Positions 21,462 through 31,640 of a stretch of 64,000 nt of DNA are shown here, in pieces. The DNA lies in contig NZ_CP007212.1 of NCBI RefSeq assembly GCF_001411805.1, positions 434,001 to 498,000 of the forward strand, written 5' to 3'. Source of the stretch: Burkholderia plantarii. GTDB taxonomy: Bacteria; Pseudomonadota; Gammaproteobacteria; Burkholderiales; Burkholderiaceae. The notes below the pieces were generated by a model. It made no database searches. It worked only from the letters and a program-made list of their open reading frames with translations, and was not told the DNA's origin. Both the position numbers and the translations under genes were made by a program. Positions within the stretch are counted from its first letter, which is position 1, and each line of letters starts with the position of its first letter.

Positions 21462-22634
21462 ATGACAGCCCATACCCAGACCTTCGACGTCGCCGTGGTC
21501 GGCGGCGGCCTTGTCGGCAAGACCGCCGCGCTCTCGATGACGCAGGCGGGCCTCCGGACGGCGCTGCTCGCGCAGCCGGCCGCCCCGCGTCCGGCCGGCC
21601 TGACGTTCGACGCGCGCGTCTACGCGCTGTCCGCGAGTTCGCAGGCCCTGCTCGAGCGGCTGCGCGTCTGGCAGGCGCTCGAGCACGAGCGGCTCGCGCC
21701 CGTCTACGACATGCGCGTGTACGGCGACGCGCAGGCCGAGCTGCATTTCTCGGCGTTCCAGGCGGCGGTCGCGCAGCTCGCGTGGATCGGCGAGTCGTCG
21801 CTGGTCGAGCGCGGGCTCGACGCGGCGCTGCGCTTCCAGCCGAACCTGACCTGGCTCGACACGCGCGCGCAGGGGCTCGACGTGAAACCCGACGCCGCGC
21901 TGCTCACGCTCGCCGACGGCGGCGTGCTCTCGGCCGATCTGGTGGTCGGCGCCGACGGCGCGCACTCGTGGGTGCGCTCGCAGATCGGCTCGCGCGTAGA
22001 GCGGCGCGACTACCGGCAGACCGGCGTGGTCGCCAACTTCAAGGCGTCCGAGCCGCACCGCGAGACGGCCTGGCAGTGGTTCCGCGACGGCGAGATCGTC
22101 GCGCTGCTGCCGCTGCCCGACGGCCACGTCTCGCTGGTCTGGTCGGCGCACACGGCCCATGCCGACCAGCTGCTCGCACTCGATCCGGCTCGGCTCGCGG
22201 CCGAGGTCGAGCGCGTCAGCCACCGCCAGCTCGGCACGCTCGACTGCGTGACGCCCGCGCAGGGGTTCCCGCTCGCGCTGCAGACGGTGGACCGCCTGGT
22301 CGCGCCGCGCGTCGCGCTGGTCGGCGACGCGGCGCACCTGATTCACCCGCTGGCCGGCCAGGGCATGAACCTCGGGCTGCGCGACGTGGCCGCGCTGGCC
22401 GACGCGATCGCCTCGCGCGAGGCGTTCCGCGATCTGGGCGATCTGGTGCTGCTGCGCCGCTACGAGCGCGCGCGGCGCGAGGACATCCGGGCGCTGATGA
22501 TCGCCACCGACGGCCTGCAGCGGCTGTTCGCGCTGCCCGGCACGCTCGCGCGCGCGGTGCGCAACACCGGCATGGCGCTGGTCGGCGCGCAGCCGCTCGT
22601 CAAGCGCTGGCTGGTCGCGACGGCGCTCGGCTGA
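21462..22634 (+). CDS. UbiH/UbiF/VisC-family FAD-dependent hydroxylase
   Basis: A 390-residue flavoprotein monooxygenase of the ubiquinone-hydroxylase family. FAD-binding GxGxxG is VAVVGGGLVGKTAAL near the N-terminus; the DG motif is DLVVGADGAHSWVR; the GD motif is RVALVGDAAHLIHPLAGQGMN. It probably hydroxylates the ring of a ubiquinone precursor, though which carbon (UbiH, UbiF or UbiI role) cannot be told. An ATG at 21453 is also in frame. Confidence 0.9.
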   Translation: MTAHTQTFDVAVVGGGLVGKTAALSMTQAGLRTALLAQPAAPRPAGLTFDARVYALSASSQALLERLRVWQALEHERLAPVYDMRVYGDAQAELHFSAFQAAVAQLAWIGESSLVERGLDAALRFQPNLTWLDTRAQGLDVKPDAALLTLADGGVLSADLVVGADGAHSWVRSQIGSRVERRDYRQTGVVANFKASEPHRETAWQWFRDGEIVALLPLPDGHVSLVWSAHTAHADQLLALDPARLAAEVERVSHRQLGTLDCVTPAQGFPLALQTVDRLVAPRVALVGDAAHLIHPLAGQGMNLGLRDVAALADAIASREAFRDLGDLVLLRRYERARREDIRALMIATDGLQRLFALPGTLARAVRNTGMALVGAQPLVKRWLVATALG

Positions 22635-22863
22635 GGCCGGGCCGATGTGTCCCCGGCTCTCGCGCGGGCGTCCGGGGCACGCGCGGGGCGCCCGCCGCCG
22701 GCGCGGCGCCGCGAGTGCCGGCCAGTGCGCGCGATCCCGTCCGTCGCGCGAATATCGTCCCTATTTTGATATGAACCAACCGGGCCCAGGCCGATCGGAC
22801 AGGCTCCGGCCGCCGTCGTACACTAACGGTCGTGCCTCGACTGCCCTCCCAAGGAACCGCTGA

Positions 22864-23589
22864 ATGAAAACGATTGTCCGTATCGCCGCGCTGGTGCTGG
22901 CGACCGCCGCCGCCACGCTGGGCTGTACCGCGCAGGCCGACCAGACCACCGACAAGCTGAAGGCGACGTTGCAGGCGCGCCTCGGCGACGCGACGGTGAA
23001 GGGCATCGCGAAGTCGCCGATTCCGGGCCTCTACGAAGTCAATCTCGGCTCGCAGATCGTCTACAGCGACGCGGCCGGCGACTACGTCCTGCTTGGCGAA
23101 CTGGTCGACACCAAGTCGCGCAAGAACCTGACCGAAGCGCGCATGGCCGAGATCAACAAGGTCGATTTCGCGAGCCTGCCGCTCGGCAACGCGATCAAGG
23201 TCGTGAAGGGCAACGGCGCGCGCAAGATCGCGGTGTTCTCCGATCCGAACTGCCCGTACTGCAAGCGCTTCGAGTCGACGCTGCAGTCGATGGACAACGT
23301 GACCGTCTACACCTTCCTGTACCCGGTGCTGACGCCCGACTCGACGGTCAAGTCGAAGGCGATCTGGTGCGCGTCGGACCGCGCCAAGAGCTGGGAGAAC
23401 TGGATGGTCAACCATCAGGCGCCGACCGGGGCCGGCAATTGCGACACCACGGCGCTCGACAAGAACCTCGCGCTCGGCCGCGGCCTGAACGTGACGGGCA
23501 CGCCGACCATCATCCTCGCCGACGGTACGCGCCTGCCCGGCGCCGTGTCCGCCGACGAACTGAACAATGCGCTCGCTTCGGTGAAGTGA
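22864..23589 (+). CDS. dsbC: Thiol:disulfide isomerase DsbC
   Basis: A 241-residue periplasmic disulfide isomerase. A signal peptide of about 25 residues (MKTIVRIAALVLATAAATLG, cleavage after AQA) is followed by the dimerisation domain and a thioredoxin fold with active site CPYC in FSDPNCPYCKRFE. A second Cys pair (WCASD and NCDTT) matches the structural disulfide of DsbC. The cis-proline is in TGTPTIIL. AAGGA precedes the ATG. Confidence 0.95.
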   Translation: MKTIVRIAALVLATAAATLGCTAQADQTTDKLKATLQARLGDATVKGIAKSPIPGLYEVNLGSQIVYSDAAGDYVLLGELVDTKSRKNLTEARMAEINKVDFASLPLGNAIKVVKGNGARKIAVFSDPNCPYCKRFESTLQSMDNVTVYTFLYPVLTPDSTVKSKAIWCASDRAKSWENWMVNHQAPTGAGNCDTTALDKNLALGRGLNVTGTPTIILADGTRLPGAVSADELNNALASVK

Positions 23590-23626
23590 CGCGCGCGGTC
23601 CGCGCCGCGCTCCCGCCCCCATCGCG

Positions 23627-23666
23627 CAAAGAGGCGCCGGCATCCCGCAGGCGCCTCTTTGCTTTT
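23627..23666 (+). terminator. Terminator downstream of dsbC
   Basis: CAAAGAGGCGCC and GGCGCCTCTTTG form a 12-base stem with an 11-base loop, followed by CTTTT. It begins 38 bases after the dsbC stop. Confidence 0.85.
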
Positions 23667-23706
23667 CGAACCGCTCTATCCGAACCGCTTCTTGCCGATG
23701 TCATCG

Positions 23707-25497
23707 ATGACCCCGATACGCTATTCGATCGTCCCGAAGGATCCCGCCGCCCACCTGTTCGAGGTCACGCTGACGGTGGCCGAACCCGCCGCGGACGGCC
23801 AGCGCTTCATGCTGCCGGTGTGGATTCCCGGCAGCTACATGGTGCGCGAGTTCGCGCGCAACATCGTCACGCTGCGCGCGTTCAACGCGGCGGGCCGCAA
23901 GGTGCGCATCGCGAAGACCGACAAGCACTGCTGGCAGGCCGCGCCGGTGGTCGGGCCGCTGACGCTGCGCTACGAGGTGTACGCGTGGGACCTGTCGGTG
24001 CGCGCCGCGCATCTCGACGACACGGGCGGCTTCTTCAACGGCACCAGCGTGTTCCTCGCCGTCGAGGGCCAGGAAGCGGCGCCGTGCGTGGTCGCGATCG
24101 AGCGGCCGGCCGGCGACGGCGCGCGCCGCTGGCGCGTGGCCACCGCGCTGCGCGAGGCGCGCGGCACGAAGCGGTTCGGCTTCGGCGACTACCTGGCCGA
24201 CGACTACGACGAACTCGTCGACCATCCCGTCACGCTCGGCGAGTTCGCGCTGGCGAGCTTCGAGGCGCACGGCGTGCCGCACGACGTGGTGATCGCGGGG
24301 CGCGTGGCGCGGCTCGACATCGAGCGGCTCGCGGCGGACCTCAAGCGCGTCTGCGAGGCGCAGATCGCGCTGTTCGAGCCGCGCACGAAAAAGGCGCCGA
24401 TGGCGCGCTACGTGTTCATGACGCAGGCCGTCACCGACGGCTACGGCGGCCTCGAGCACCGCGCCTCGACGGCGCTGGTCTGCAACCGCGGCGACCTGCC
24501 GGTGAAGGGCCGTCCCGAGACGACCGACGGCTATCGCACCTATCTCGGCCTCTGCAGCCACGAATACTTCCACACCTGGAACGTCAAGCGGATCAAGCCG
24601 GCCGCGTTCGTACCCTACGATCTGCGCCAGGAAAGCTACACCTCGCTGCTGTGGCTGTTCGAGGGCTTCACGTCCTACTACGACGACCTGATGCTGGTGC
24701 GCAGCGGCCTGATGAGCCGCGACGAGTATTTCGCCTCGCTCGGGCGCACCATCGGCGGCGTGCTGCGCGGCACCGGGCGCCTGAAGCAGAGCGTCGCCGA
24801 AAGCTCGTTCGATACCTGGGTCAAGTATTACCGCCAGGACGAGAACGCCTCGAACGCGATCGTCAGCTATTACACGAAGGGCTCGCTCGTCGCGCTCGCG
24901 TTCGACCTGGCGATTCGCGGCGCCACGCGCAACCGCAAGTCGCTCGACGACGTGATGCGCCTGCTGTGGACGCGTTACGGCCGCGATTTCTATCAAGGCC
25001 AGCCGCGCGGCGTCGGCGAGGACGAGGTGGCCGCGCTGATCGCCGAGGCCACCGGCGTGGAGCTGGGCCGGCTGTTCGACGACGCGGTGTCCGGCACGCG
25101 CGACCTGCCGCTCGCGGCGCTGTTCGAGCCGTTCGGCGTGACGCTCTCGCCCGAGACGGGGCCGAATCCGAAGCCGTCGCTCGGGGCGCGCGTGCGCGGC
25201 GGCGCGGACACCACGCTGGCGGCGGTCTACGAGGGTGGCGCGGCGCACCGCGCGGGCCTGTCGGCCGGCGACGTGCTGATCGCGATCGACGGCCTGCGCG
25301 TGACCGGCGCGAACCTCGACGCGCTGCTGGCGCGCTACCAGCCCGGCGAGCGCGTGCAGGCCCACGCGTTCCGCCACGACGAGCTGCGCGTGACGACGCT
25401 GAAGCTCGACGCGCCGGACGTGCTGCGCTACCGGCTCGCGGCCGACACCCGGGCCACCGCGCGGCGCAGCTGGCAGGACGGCTGGCTCGGCGTCTAG
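23707..25497 (+). CDS. M61-family peptidase with PDZ domain
   Basis: About 596 residues, related to the M61 glycyl aminopeptidases. A beta N-terminal domain precedes the zinc motif HEYFH in [16 protein letters not shown], and the downstream Glu ligand is in [13 protein letters not shown]-terminal PDZ domain ([18 protein letters not shown]) should bind substrate tails. No signal peptide is visible, so it is probably cytoplasmic. Starts at 23698 or 23659 are also possible; no clear ribosome site decides. Confidence 0.88.
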   Translation: MTPIRYSIVPKDPAAHLFEVTLTVAEPAADGQRFMLPVWIPGSYMVREFARNIVTLRAFNAAGRKVRIAKTDKHCWQAAPVVGPLTLRYEVYAWDLSVRAAHLDDTGGFFNGTSVFLAVEGQEAAPCVVAIERPAGDGARRWRVATALREARGTKRFGFGDYLADDYDELVDHPVTLGEFALASFEAHGVPHDVVIAGRVARLDIERLAADLKRVCEAQIALFEPRTKKAPMARYVFMTQAVTDGYGGLEHRASTALVCNRGDLPVKGRPETTDGYRTYLGLCSHEYFHTWNVKRIKPAAFVPYDLRQESYTSLLWLFEGFTSYYDDLMLVRSGLMSRDEYFASLGRTIGGVLRGTGRLKQSVAESSFDTWVKYYRQDENASNAIVSYYTKGSLVALAFDLAIRGATRNRKSLDDVMRLLWTRYGRDFYQGQPRGVGEDEVAALIAEATGVELGRLFDDAVSGTRDLPLAALFEPFGVTLSPETGPNPKPSLGARVRGGADTTLAAVYEGGAAHRAGLSAGDVLIAIDGLRVTGANLDALLARYQPGERVQAHAFRHDELRVTTLKLDAPDVLRYRLAADTRATARRSWQDGWLGV

Positions 25498-25642
25498 CAC
25501 GAACGAAATCGTTACAACGGCGCGGATTGTCTCAGCGTTGCAACAATCCGTCGCCGAACGCCCGCTTTTTCATGTCCGGGCGCATCCGCACAATGGCTCC
25601 ACTCGCGCTTCACCGGAAGCGCAAACCCAACGGAGTTCCGAC

Positions 25643-26239
25643 ATGACGACCATTCTGCAGATCAATTCCGCCGCCCGCTCGCAGGGCGCCCGCTCGACGC
25701 AACTCGCCGACGAGCTGACCGCGAAGCTGGAAAAGAGCAACCCCGGCTCGAAGGTGGTGGTGCGCAACCTGCTGTCCAACGCGCAGCCGCACCTCGACGA
25801 CGCCGTGCTCGGCGCGTTCTTCACGCCGGCCGAGCAGCGCAGCGCGGAGCAGAACGCGATCGTCGCCAAGAGCGACGAGCTGGTCGAGGAACTGAAGGCC
25901 GCGGACGTGATCGTGATCGCGGCGCCGCTCTACAACTTCGGCATCTCCTCGCACCTGAAGACCTACTTCGACTGGATCGCCCGCGCCGGCGTCACGTTCC
26001 GCTACACCGCGAACGGCCCGGAAGGCCTGATCACCGGCAAGAAGGTCTATGTCGTCTCGGCCCGCGGCGGCAAGTACCTGGGCACGCCGAACGATACGCA
26101 AACGCCGTATCTGAAGACGTTCCTCGGCTTCATCGGCCTGACCGACGTGTCGTTCATCTACGCCGAAGGCCTGAACATGGGGCCGGACTCGGAAGCGGCC
26201 GCGCTGGCGGCGGCTCGCGAGGCGATCGCCGCGGCCTGA
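25643..26239 (+). CDS. azoR: FMN-dependent NADH-azoreductase
   Basis: A 198-residue flavodoxin-like oxidoreductase of the AzoR family that reduces quinones and azo compounds with NADH. The N-terminus [18 protein letters not shown] is the FMN phosphate loop; [18 protein letters not shown] and VSARGGKY contact the flavin. The ATG at 25643, not the longer frame from 25538, matches the family start. Confidence 0.94.
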   Translation: MTTILQINSAARSQGARSTQLADELTAKLEKSNPGSKVVVRNLLSNAQPHLDDAVLGAFFTPAEQRSAEQNAIVAKSDELVEELKAADVIVIAAPLYNFGISSHLKTYFDWIARAGVTFRYTANGPEGLITGKKVYVVSARGGKYLGTPNDTQTPYLKTFLGFIGLTDVSFIYAEGLNMGPDSEAAALAAAREAIAAA

Positions 26240-26307
26240 GGGCCCGGGTCGGCCGTGCCGCGCCATGATTGACGGCGCGGCGCGCGGCACGATTCCCGAT
26301 GCAAAAG

Positions 26308-26345
26308 CAGCCCGACCGGCCCTGGCCGATCGGGCTGTTCGTTTG
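26308..26345. terminator. Probable terminator between azoR and ung
   Basis: CAGCCCGACCGG and CCGATCGGGCTG form an imperfect 12-base stem with loop CCCTGG and a weak T-rich tail (TTCGTTT). It lies between convergent genes. Confidence 0.6.
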
Positions 26346-26411
26346 GGGCGTGCATTTGAGCGGCGCGGTTACCGTGCCGCCGAGGACGGCGCGGGCCGCG
26401 CGCGCGGCGCC

Positions 26412-27269
26412 TCAGGCCAGCACCACCGCCTCGTCGGGCAGGCGCCAGTCGATCGGCGTCCGACCATGCTCGCTCAGGTACGCGTTGGCGAGCGCGAAGT
26501 GCCGGTTGCCGAGAAAGCCGCGGTGCGCGGACAGCGGCGACGGATGCGGCGATTCGAGCATGCAATGCACGCCGGCGTCGAACAGCGCGCGCTTGGCCTG
26601 CGCATGCGCGCCCCACAGCATGAATACCAGCCCCCGATGGCGTCGCGCGAGCTCACGGATCAGCGTGTCGGTGCAGGGCTCCCAGCCGCGCTTCGCATGG
26701 CTTGCCGCCGCGCCTCGCTCGACAGTCAGCACGGTGTTGAGCAGCAGCACGCCCTGGCGCGCCCACGCATCGAGGCAGCCGTGCCGCGGCGTGTCGTGGC
26801 CGAAATTGGCGGTGATTTCCTTGAAGATGTTGCGCAGCGACGGCGGCGGGCGCACCGCGGGCGGCACCGAGAACGCGAGGCCATGCGCCTGCGGCGTGCC
26901 GCGATCGTCGCCGTGATAGGGATCCTGGCCGAGGATCACGACCTTCACGTCGTCGGGCGCGGTCAGGCGCAGCGCGCGGAACACGTCGGCCGGATAGATC
27001 GTCTTGCCGGCGGCGCGCTCGGCGTCGACGAAACGGCACAGCGGCGCGTAGGCGTCGCTCGCGACGAACGGCGCCAGCAACTCGCGCCATGCCTCTGGCA
27101 GCGCGTGGAACTGCGCGGCGAGCGGCAGCGGCGGCACCGGCCCGGCGCCGGCGTGCAGCGCGATCTCGTCGGCGGCGGGGGGCGCCACCGGTGCCGCCGG
27201 CGCGGTCGGGGCCTCGAACAGCGACGCCTGCGCCGCCGGCGTCTTGTGGGAAGAGGAACGGGTGGCCAT
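26412..27269 (-). CDS. ung: Uracil-DNA glycosylase
   Basis: A 285-residue family 1 uracil-DNA glycosylase that removes uracil from DNA. The catalytic Asp is in VVILGQDPYHGDDRGTPQA, and the DNA-intercalating loop is HPSPLSAHRGFLG. It has a Pro/Ala-rich N-terminal tail of about 55 residues before the conserved fold. The start at 27269 gives MATRSSSHKTPAAQASLF; a SLF motif near the N-terminus is compatible with sliding-clamp binding, but that is inference. It is the last gene of the trpGDC transcription unit, 14 bases after the CYTH gene. Confidence 0.96.
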   Translation of the reverse strand: MATRSSSHKTPAAQASLFEAPTAPAAPVAPPAADEIALHAGAGPVPPLPLAAQFHALPEAWRELLAPFVASDAYAPLCRFVDAERAAGKTIYPADVFRALRLTAPDDVKVVILGQDPYHGDDRGTPQAHGLAFSVPPAVRPPPSLRNIFKEITANFGHDTPRHGCLDAWARQGVLLLNTVLTVERGAAASHAKRGWEPCTDTLIRELARRHRGLVFMLWGAHAQAKRALFDAGVHCMLESPHPSPLSAHRGFLGNRHFALANAYLSEHGRTPIDWRLPDEAVVLA

Positions 27270-27283
27270 GCGCGGCGCGGGCC

Positions 27284-27910
27284 TCAGGCAGCGCGCAGCT
27301 GGTAGCCGCGCTGCGCCTTGCTGCGATCCTCGGGGGCGAGGCCCGGCAGCGCGCGGCCGAGTTCCGCCGCGAGCGCGTGCAGCACCGCCGCGTCGCCGTC
27401 GATCAATTCCAGCTCGATTTCGCGGATCGGCGCGCGGCGTGTGTCGCCGCCGGCCTCCGCGACGATCTCGCCGAGATCGAGCGCGGCCTCGACCGTGGTG
27501 CCGTCGCGCTCGATGCGCCACAGCGTGCGCGCGAAGTCGGTACGGAACAGCGCGACAAGTTCGGACGCGGCCGCGCGCAGTGCCTCGGCCGCCTCCGGCA
27601 CGTCGCAGGCGGCGAGCAGCGCGTCGATCTCGAGCGCGTCGCCGGCCACCGGCAGCTCCCACTCGTGGCGCGTATGCAGGCCCGCTTCGGCCGTGCCGAC
27701 CGTCTTGAAGGTCTGCAGCCAGCCCTGCGGCGCGCGCCGCACGCGCACCGCGCTCTTGGCGTGCGCCAGCGCGAGCCCGGGCGTGTCGTAGTAGACGTTG
27801 ACGAGCGTGATCGGCTGGCCCGCCGCGCCGGCGCAGGCGTCGAGCGCGAGGCGTGCCGCGGTTTCCGCGCCGACCGGCAGCGCGAGCTTGATTTCGGTTT
27901 CGATCGCCAT
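27284..27910 (-). CDS. CYTH-domain protein (triphosphatase-like)
   Basis: A 208-residue CYTH domain, the tunnel fold of inorganic triphosphatases and class IV adenylate cyclases. The diagnostic EIEIK-type motif appears as ETEIKLALP at residues 4-12. Charged strands RVRR, WELPV and IREIELELIDG contribute tunnel residues, and the closing K-RGYQL is present. It lacks the CHAD domain found in YgiF-type fusions. It sits 11 bases after trpC, so it rides on the trp unit without an evident role there. Confidence 0.85.
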   Translation of the reverse strand: MAIETEIKLALPVGAETAARLALDACAGAAGQPITLVNVYYDTPGLALAHAKSAVRVRRAPQGWLQTFKTVGTAEAGLHTRHEWELPVAGDALEIDALLAACDVPEAAEALRAAASELVALFRTDFARTLWRIERDGTTVEAALDLGEIVAEAGGDTRRAPIREIELELIDGDAAVLHALAAELGRALPGLAPEDRSKAQRGYQLRAA

Positions 27911-27921
27911 GGCCGGCCTCG

Positions 27922-28713
27922 TCAGAAGAACATCCGCGCGAGTTCCTCGCCCGGCTGCGCGGCGCGCATGAACGCCTCGCCGACGAGGAACGTATGGACG
28001 CCCGCGCCCTTCACGCGCTCGACGTCGTCGCGCGAGAGGATGCCCGACTCGGTCACGACGACGCGCCCGGCCGGCACCATGTCCAGCATGTCGAGCGTGG
28101 TGTCGAGCGTGGTCTCGAAGGTGCGCAGGTTGCGGTTGTTGATGCCGATCAGCGGCGTCTTCAGCGTCAGCGCCTCGACCATCTCGTCGCGATCGTGGAC
28201 CTCGACCAGCACCGCGAGGCCGAGCGAATGCGCATAGGCCTCGAGATCCTGCATCTGCGGCGTGTCGAGCGCCGCGGCGATCAGCAGGATCGCGTCGGCG
28301 CCCATCGCGCGCGCCTCGAGCACCTGGTAGGCGTCGACGATGAAGTCCTTGCGCAGCACCGGCAGCGCGCAGGCCTCGCGCGCCTCGCGCAGGTAGCGCG
28401 CGCCGCCCTGGAAGAACTGCTCGTCGGTCAATACGGACAGGCAGGCCGCGCCGTGTTGCGCGTAGGAGGCGGCGATCTCGGCCGGCACGAAGTGCTCGCG
28501 CAGCACGCCTTTCGAGGGGCTGGCCTTCTTCACTTCGGCGATCACGGCGCTGCGGCCGGTCGCGTGCTGCGCGCGCAGCGCGCCGACGAAATCGCGCGTG
28601 TCGGCGCCGCGCGCCTCGGCTTCGAGCCGCAGCGCCTCGAGCGGCGTGCTGCGCAGCCCGGCGGCGATTTCTTCGCGTTTGACGGCAATGATTCGATTGA
28701 GGATGTCGCTCAT
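27922..28713 (-). CDS. trpC: Indole-3-glycerol-phosphate synthase
   Basis: A 263-residue monofunctional TIM-barrel enzyme that closes the indole ring of CdRP. Catalytic residues lie in [39 protein letters not shown] and VTESGI. There is no fused TrpF domain, as usual outside the enterics. It follows trpD by 67 bases in the order trpG-trpD-trpC. Confidence 0.97.
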   Translation of the reverse strand: MSDILNRIIAVKREEIAAGLRSTPLEALRLEAEARGADTRDFVGALRAQHATGRSAVIAEVKKASPSKGVLREHFVPAEIAASYAQHGAACLSVLTDEQFFQGGARYLREAREACALPVLRKDFIVDAYQVLEARAMGADAILLIAAALDTPQMQDLEAYAHSLGLAVLVEVHDRDEMVEALTLKTPLIGINNRNLRTFETTLDTTLDMLDMVPAGRVVVTESGILSRDDVERVKGAGVHTFLVGEAFMRAAQPGEELARMFF

Positions 28714-28780
28714 GGCATTCCGGCGGAGTGCGTTCCGCATGGGTTGGGCCGGCCGGACGTGCCGGCCGGCGAGTGGGCGC

Positions 28781-29809
28781 TCAGCGCGCGAATTGACGCG
28801 TGAAGCGTACCAGCTCGTCGACCTTGGCGCGCGCGCGGCCGCTCGCGATCGCCTCGCGCGCCGTGTCGATGCCGGCTGCGATCGACGGCGCGACGTTGGC
28901 GGCGTAGAGCGCGGTACCCGCGTTCAGCGTGACGATCTCGCGTGCCACGCCGGGCTGGTTGTCGAGCGCCTCGAGCAGCATCACGCGCGATTCCTCGGCG
29001 TTCTCCACCTTCAGCGAGCGGTTCGACACCATTTGCAGGCCGAAGTCCTCGGGATGGATCTCGTACTCGGTGACCTTGCCGTCGCGCAGCTCGCCCACCA
29101 GCGTCGCCGCGCCGAGCGACACCTCGTCCATGCCGTCCTTGCCGTACACCACCAGCACGTGTTCGGCTCCGAGCCGCTGCATCACGCGGACCTGGATGCC
29201 GACCAGATCGGGGTGGAACACGCCCATCAGCTGGTTCGGCGCGCCGGCCGGATTGGTCAGCGGGCCGAGGATGTTGAAGATCGTGCGCACGCCGAGCTCG
29301 CGGCGCACCGGCGCGATGTTCTTCATCGCCGGATGGTGGTTCGGCGCGTACATGAAGCCCATCCCGGTCGCCTCGATCGAGGCGGCCACCTGCTCGGGCG
29401 CGAGGTCGATGTTGACGCCGAGCGCGTCGAGCACGTCCGCGCTGCCCGACTTGCTCGACACGCTGCGGTTGCCGTGCTTGGCGACCTTCGCGCCGGCCGC
29501 GGCCGTCACGAACATGGTGGCCGTCGAGATGTTGAAGGTGTGCGAGCCGTCGCCGCCGGTGCCGACGATGTCGACGAAGTTCGAATTGTCGGGCACCTCG
29601 ACGTGGCGCGCGAACTCGCGCATCACGGTGGCGGCCGCGGCGATCTCGCCGATCGTCTCCTTCTTCACGCGCAGGCCGGTGATGATCGCGGCGGCCATCA
29701 CGGGCGACATGTCCCCGCGCATGATCATGCGCATCAGGTGCAGCATCTCGTCGTGGAAGATCTCGCGGTGCTCGATCGTGCGTTGCAGCGCTTCCTGCGC
29801 GGTGATCAT
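28781..29809 (-). CDS. trpD: Anthranilate phosphoribosyltransferase
   Basis: A 342-residue enzyme joining anthranilate to PRPP. The PRPP-binding loop is [35 protein letters not shown] and [11 protein letters not shown] are family motifs. I choose the ATG at 29809 (MITAQEALQ). The ATG at 29824 forms an ATGA overlap with the trpG stop and would add MSGGA, so translational coupling there is possible. Confidence 0.97.
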   Translation of the reverse strand: MITAQEALQRTIEHREIFHDEMLHLMRMIMRGDMSPVMAAAIITGLRVKKETIGEIAAAATVMREFARHVEVPDNSNFVDIVGTGGDGSHTFNISTATMFVTAAAGAKVAKHGNRSVSSKSGSADVLDALGVNIDLAPEQVAASIEATGMGFMYAPNHHPAMKNIAPVRRELGVRTIFNILGPLTNPAGAPNQLMGVFHPDLVGIQVRVMQRLGAEHVLVVYGKDGMDEVSLGAATLVGELRDGKVTEYEIHPEDFGLQMVSNRSLKVENAEESRVMLLEALDNQPGVAREIVTLNAGTALYAANVAPSIAAGIDTAREAIASGRARAKVDELVRFTRQFAR

Positions 29810-29820
29810 CGCGCCCCCGC

Positions 29821-30411
29821 TCATGCCGGTTGCGCGCTGCCGGCGCGCGCCTGCTTCAGGAAGTTGTCGAGCAGCGCGTGGCCGTGCTCGGAGAGGATCG
29901 ATTCGGGGTGGAACTGCACGCCCTCGATCGGCAGCGTCCGGTGGCGCACGCCCATGATCTCGCCGTCCTCGGTCCAGGCCGAGATCTCCAGGCAGTCGGG
30001 CAGCGATTCGCGCTCGATCGCGAGCGAGTGGTAGCGCGTGACGTCGAACTGCGTCGGCAGGTCGGCGAACACGCCGCGGCCGTCGGTCTCGATGCGGCTC
30101 ACCTTGCCGTGCATGATCGTCTTGGCGCGGATCACGCGGCCGCCGAACGCCTCGCCGATCGCCTGATGGCCGAGGCACACGCCGAGGATCGGCTTTTTGC
30201 CCGCGAACTCGCGCAGCACCGCGAGCGTGATGCCGGCGTGCTGCGGATTGCTCGGTCCCGGCGACAGGCAGATCGCGGCCGGATCGAGCCGGGTGATCTC
30301 GTCGAGCGTGATCTCGTCGTTGCGATGGGTCCGCACGTCTTCGCCGAGTTCGCCGAAGTACTGGACCAGGTTGTAGGTAAACGAATCGTAATTGTCGATC
30401 ATCAGCAGCAT
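29821..30411 (-). CDS. trpG: Anthranilate synthase glutaminase subunit
   Basis: A 196-residue class I glutamine amidotransferase. The nucleophile Cys is in [15 protein letters not shown], and the His-Glu pair is in [10 protein letters not shown]. It feeds ammonia to TrpE, and may also serve PabB. Its partner trpE lies about 16 kb away at 46606, beyond an island of unrelated genes, so trpG cannot be co-transcribed with it. Confidence 0.97.
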   Translation of the reverse strand: MLLMIDNYDSFTYNLVQYFGELGEDVRTHRNDEITLDEITRLDPAAICLSPGPSNPQHAGITLAVLREFAGKKPILGVCLGHQAIGEAFGGRVIRAKTIMHGKVSRIETDGRGVFADLPTQFDVTRYHSLAIERESLPDCLEISAWTEDGEIMGVRHRTLPIEGVQFHPESILSEHGHALLDNFLKQARAGSAQPA

Positions 30412-30815
30412 GATTGGACTCAGCTTAATGACTTGCTTGAATGAGTAATTCTTGCCGGGGTCACGGCGAGAAGCGGATTTCCGCCGCCATGTCGTCCGCG
30501 CGGAACGACGGGACGCGATGGCAGGGGAGCCCGAGGCGGGCAGGCAATGGAGGTCGTGGCTGGCTTAACGCCAACCGAAGAGGAGCAGAACGGAGGGGAA
30601 GCGGCTGCTGTGTCGCATGGTGGCAGTCATTCTAGCAGGAATCCCGTGACATTCCGTGCCCGAAACCCGCATCGGCGGCGCGCGGCGCGTCCGGCGCCGG
30701 CGCGAGGGTTCGCGCGGCGGCGCAAGCTGCTAGACTCGCTTGCCGGCGCCGGTCGAGGCGGGCCGGCCCGTTCACCAACACCCGCGCAAGAACCTGCGTC
30801 GACGGAAAACAGCCC
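30412..30815. promoter_or_regulatory. Divergent region between trpG and the MNIO gene (left island junction)
   Basis: This 404-base gap must contain the promoter of trpGDC, because the island genes to its right point the other way. On the minus strand TAGAAT (30634 to 30629) is a possible -10, with no convincing -35. The trpG start has only a GAGT-like ribosome site. No bufferin-like precursor gene is encoded here; the short frames are Arg-rich without paired cysteines. Confidence 0.45.
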
Positions 30816-31640
30816 ATGAACGCGTCCCTCCCGGTCGGGATCGGCCTGCGCAGCGCCCACCATCGCGCCATGCTCGATACGCGGCCCGCGGTCGACTGGC
30901 TGGAAGTGCATACCGAAAACTACCTGGCCGACGGCGGATGGGACCTGCACGTGCTGCGCACGCTGCGTGCCGACTACCCGGTCGCGCTGCACGGCGTGGG
31001 GCTCGGCATCGGTTCGGCGCACGGCTTCTCGGCGGCCCATCTCGAACGCGTCGCCGCGCTCGCGGAGCGCATCGAGCCGCTGTTCGTGTCGGAGCACCTG
31101 TGCTGGGGCGCGACCTCCCACGCGGTCCTCAACGAACTGCTGCCGCTGCCGCTCAACGCCGCCACGCTCGCGCTGCTCTGCGAGCGCGTCGAGCGCGTGC
31201 AGGAACGGCTCGCGCGGCCGATCCTGATCGAGAATGTATCCACCTACCTGCGCTTTCACGGCGACACGTTCGGCGAGACCGCGTTTCTGGCCGAACTGGC
31301 CCGGCGCACCGGCTGCCGCGTGCTGCTCGACCTCAACAATCTCTACGTGAATCAGGTCAACCACGGCGAGGACGCCGCCCGCGCGCTCGAGGCGCTCGCG
31401 CCCGGGATGGTCGGCGAGCTGCATCTGGCCGGCCACGAGGCGGATGCGGAACTGCTGGTCGACACGCACGGCGCGCCGGTCGCCGAACCGGTCTGGCAGC
31501 TCCTTGCGCAGGCGCTGCGCCGGTTCGGGCCGGTGCCGACGCTGATCGAGCGGGACACCAATCTGCCGCCGCTCGACGTGCTGCTGGACGAGGTGCGCGA
31601 GGCGCGCCGGATCGGCGGGGAGATCCGCGTTGACGCGTGA
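30816..31640 (+). CDS. DUF692 multinuclear non-haem iron oxidase (MNIO, BufB-like)
   Basis: A 274-residue TIM-barrel enzyme of the DUF692/MNIO family. These enzymes use two or three irons to rewrite cysteines in RiPP precursors; BufB-type members form thiooxazoles in DUF2282 bufferins. The expected metal-ligand stretches are all present: [52 protein letters not shown] and LIERDTN. It overlaps the DUF2063 partner gene by 11 bases. No separate DUF2282 gene or DoxX-type gene is adjacent, unlike canonical buf operons. The candidate substrate in this island is the fusion protein at 44893. Confidence 0.9.
   Translation: MNASLPVGIGLRSAHHRAMLDTRPAVDWLEVHTENYLADGGWDLHVLRTLRADYPVALHGVGLGIGSAHGFSAAHLERVAALAERIEPLFVSEHLCWGATSHAVLNELLPLPLNAATLALLCERVERVQERLARPILIENVSTYLRFHGDTFGETAFLAELARRTGCRVLLDLNNLYVNQVNHGEDAARALEALAPGMVGELHLAGHEADAELLVDTHGAPVAEPVWQLLAQALRRFGPVPTLIERDTNLPPLDVLLDEVREARRIGGEIRVDA

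Noticed and set aside
30547..30819. A 90-codon plus-strand frame just before the DUF692 gene, considered as a bufferin precursor
   Set aside because: It contains no cysteine pattern, no signal peptide and no DUF2282-like stretch, and is Arg/Pro-rich.
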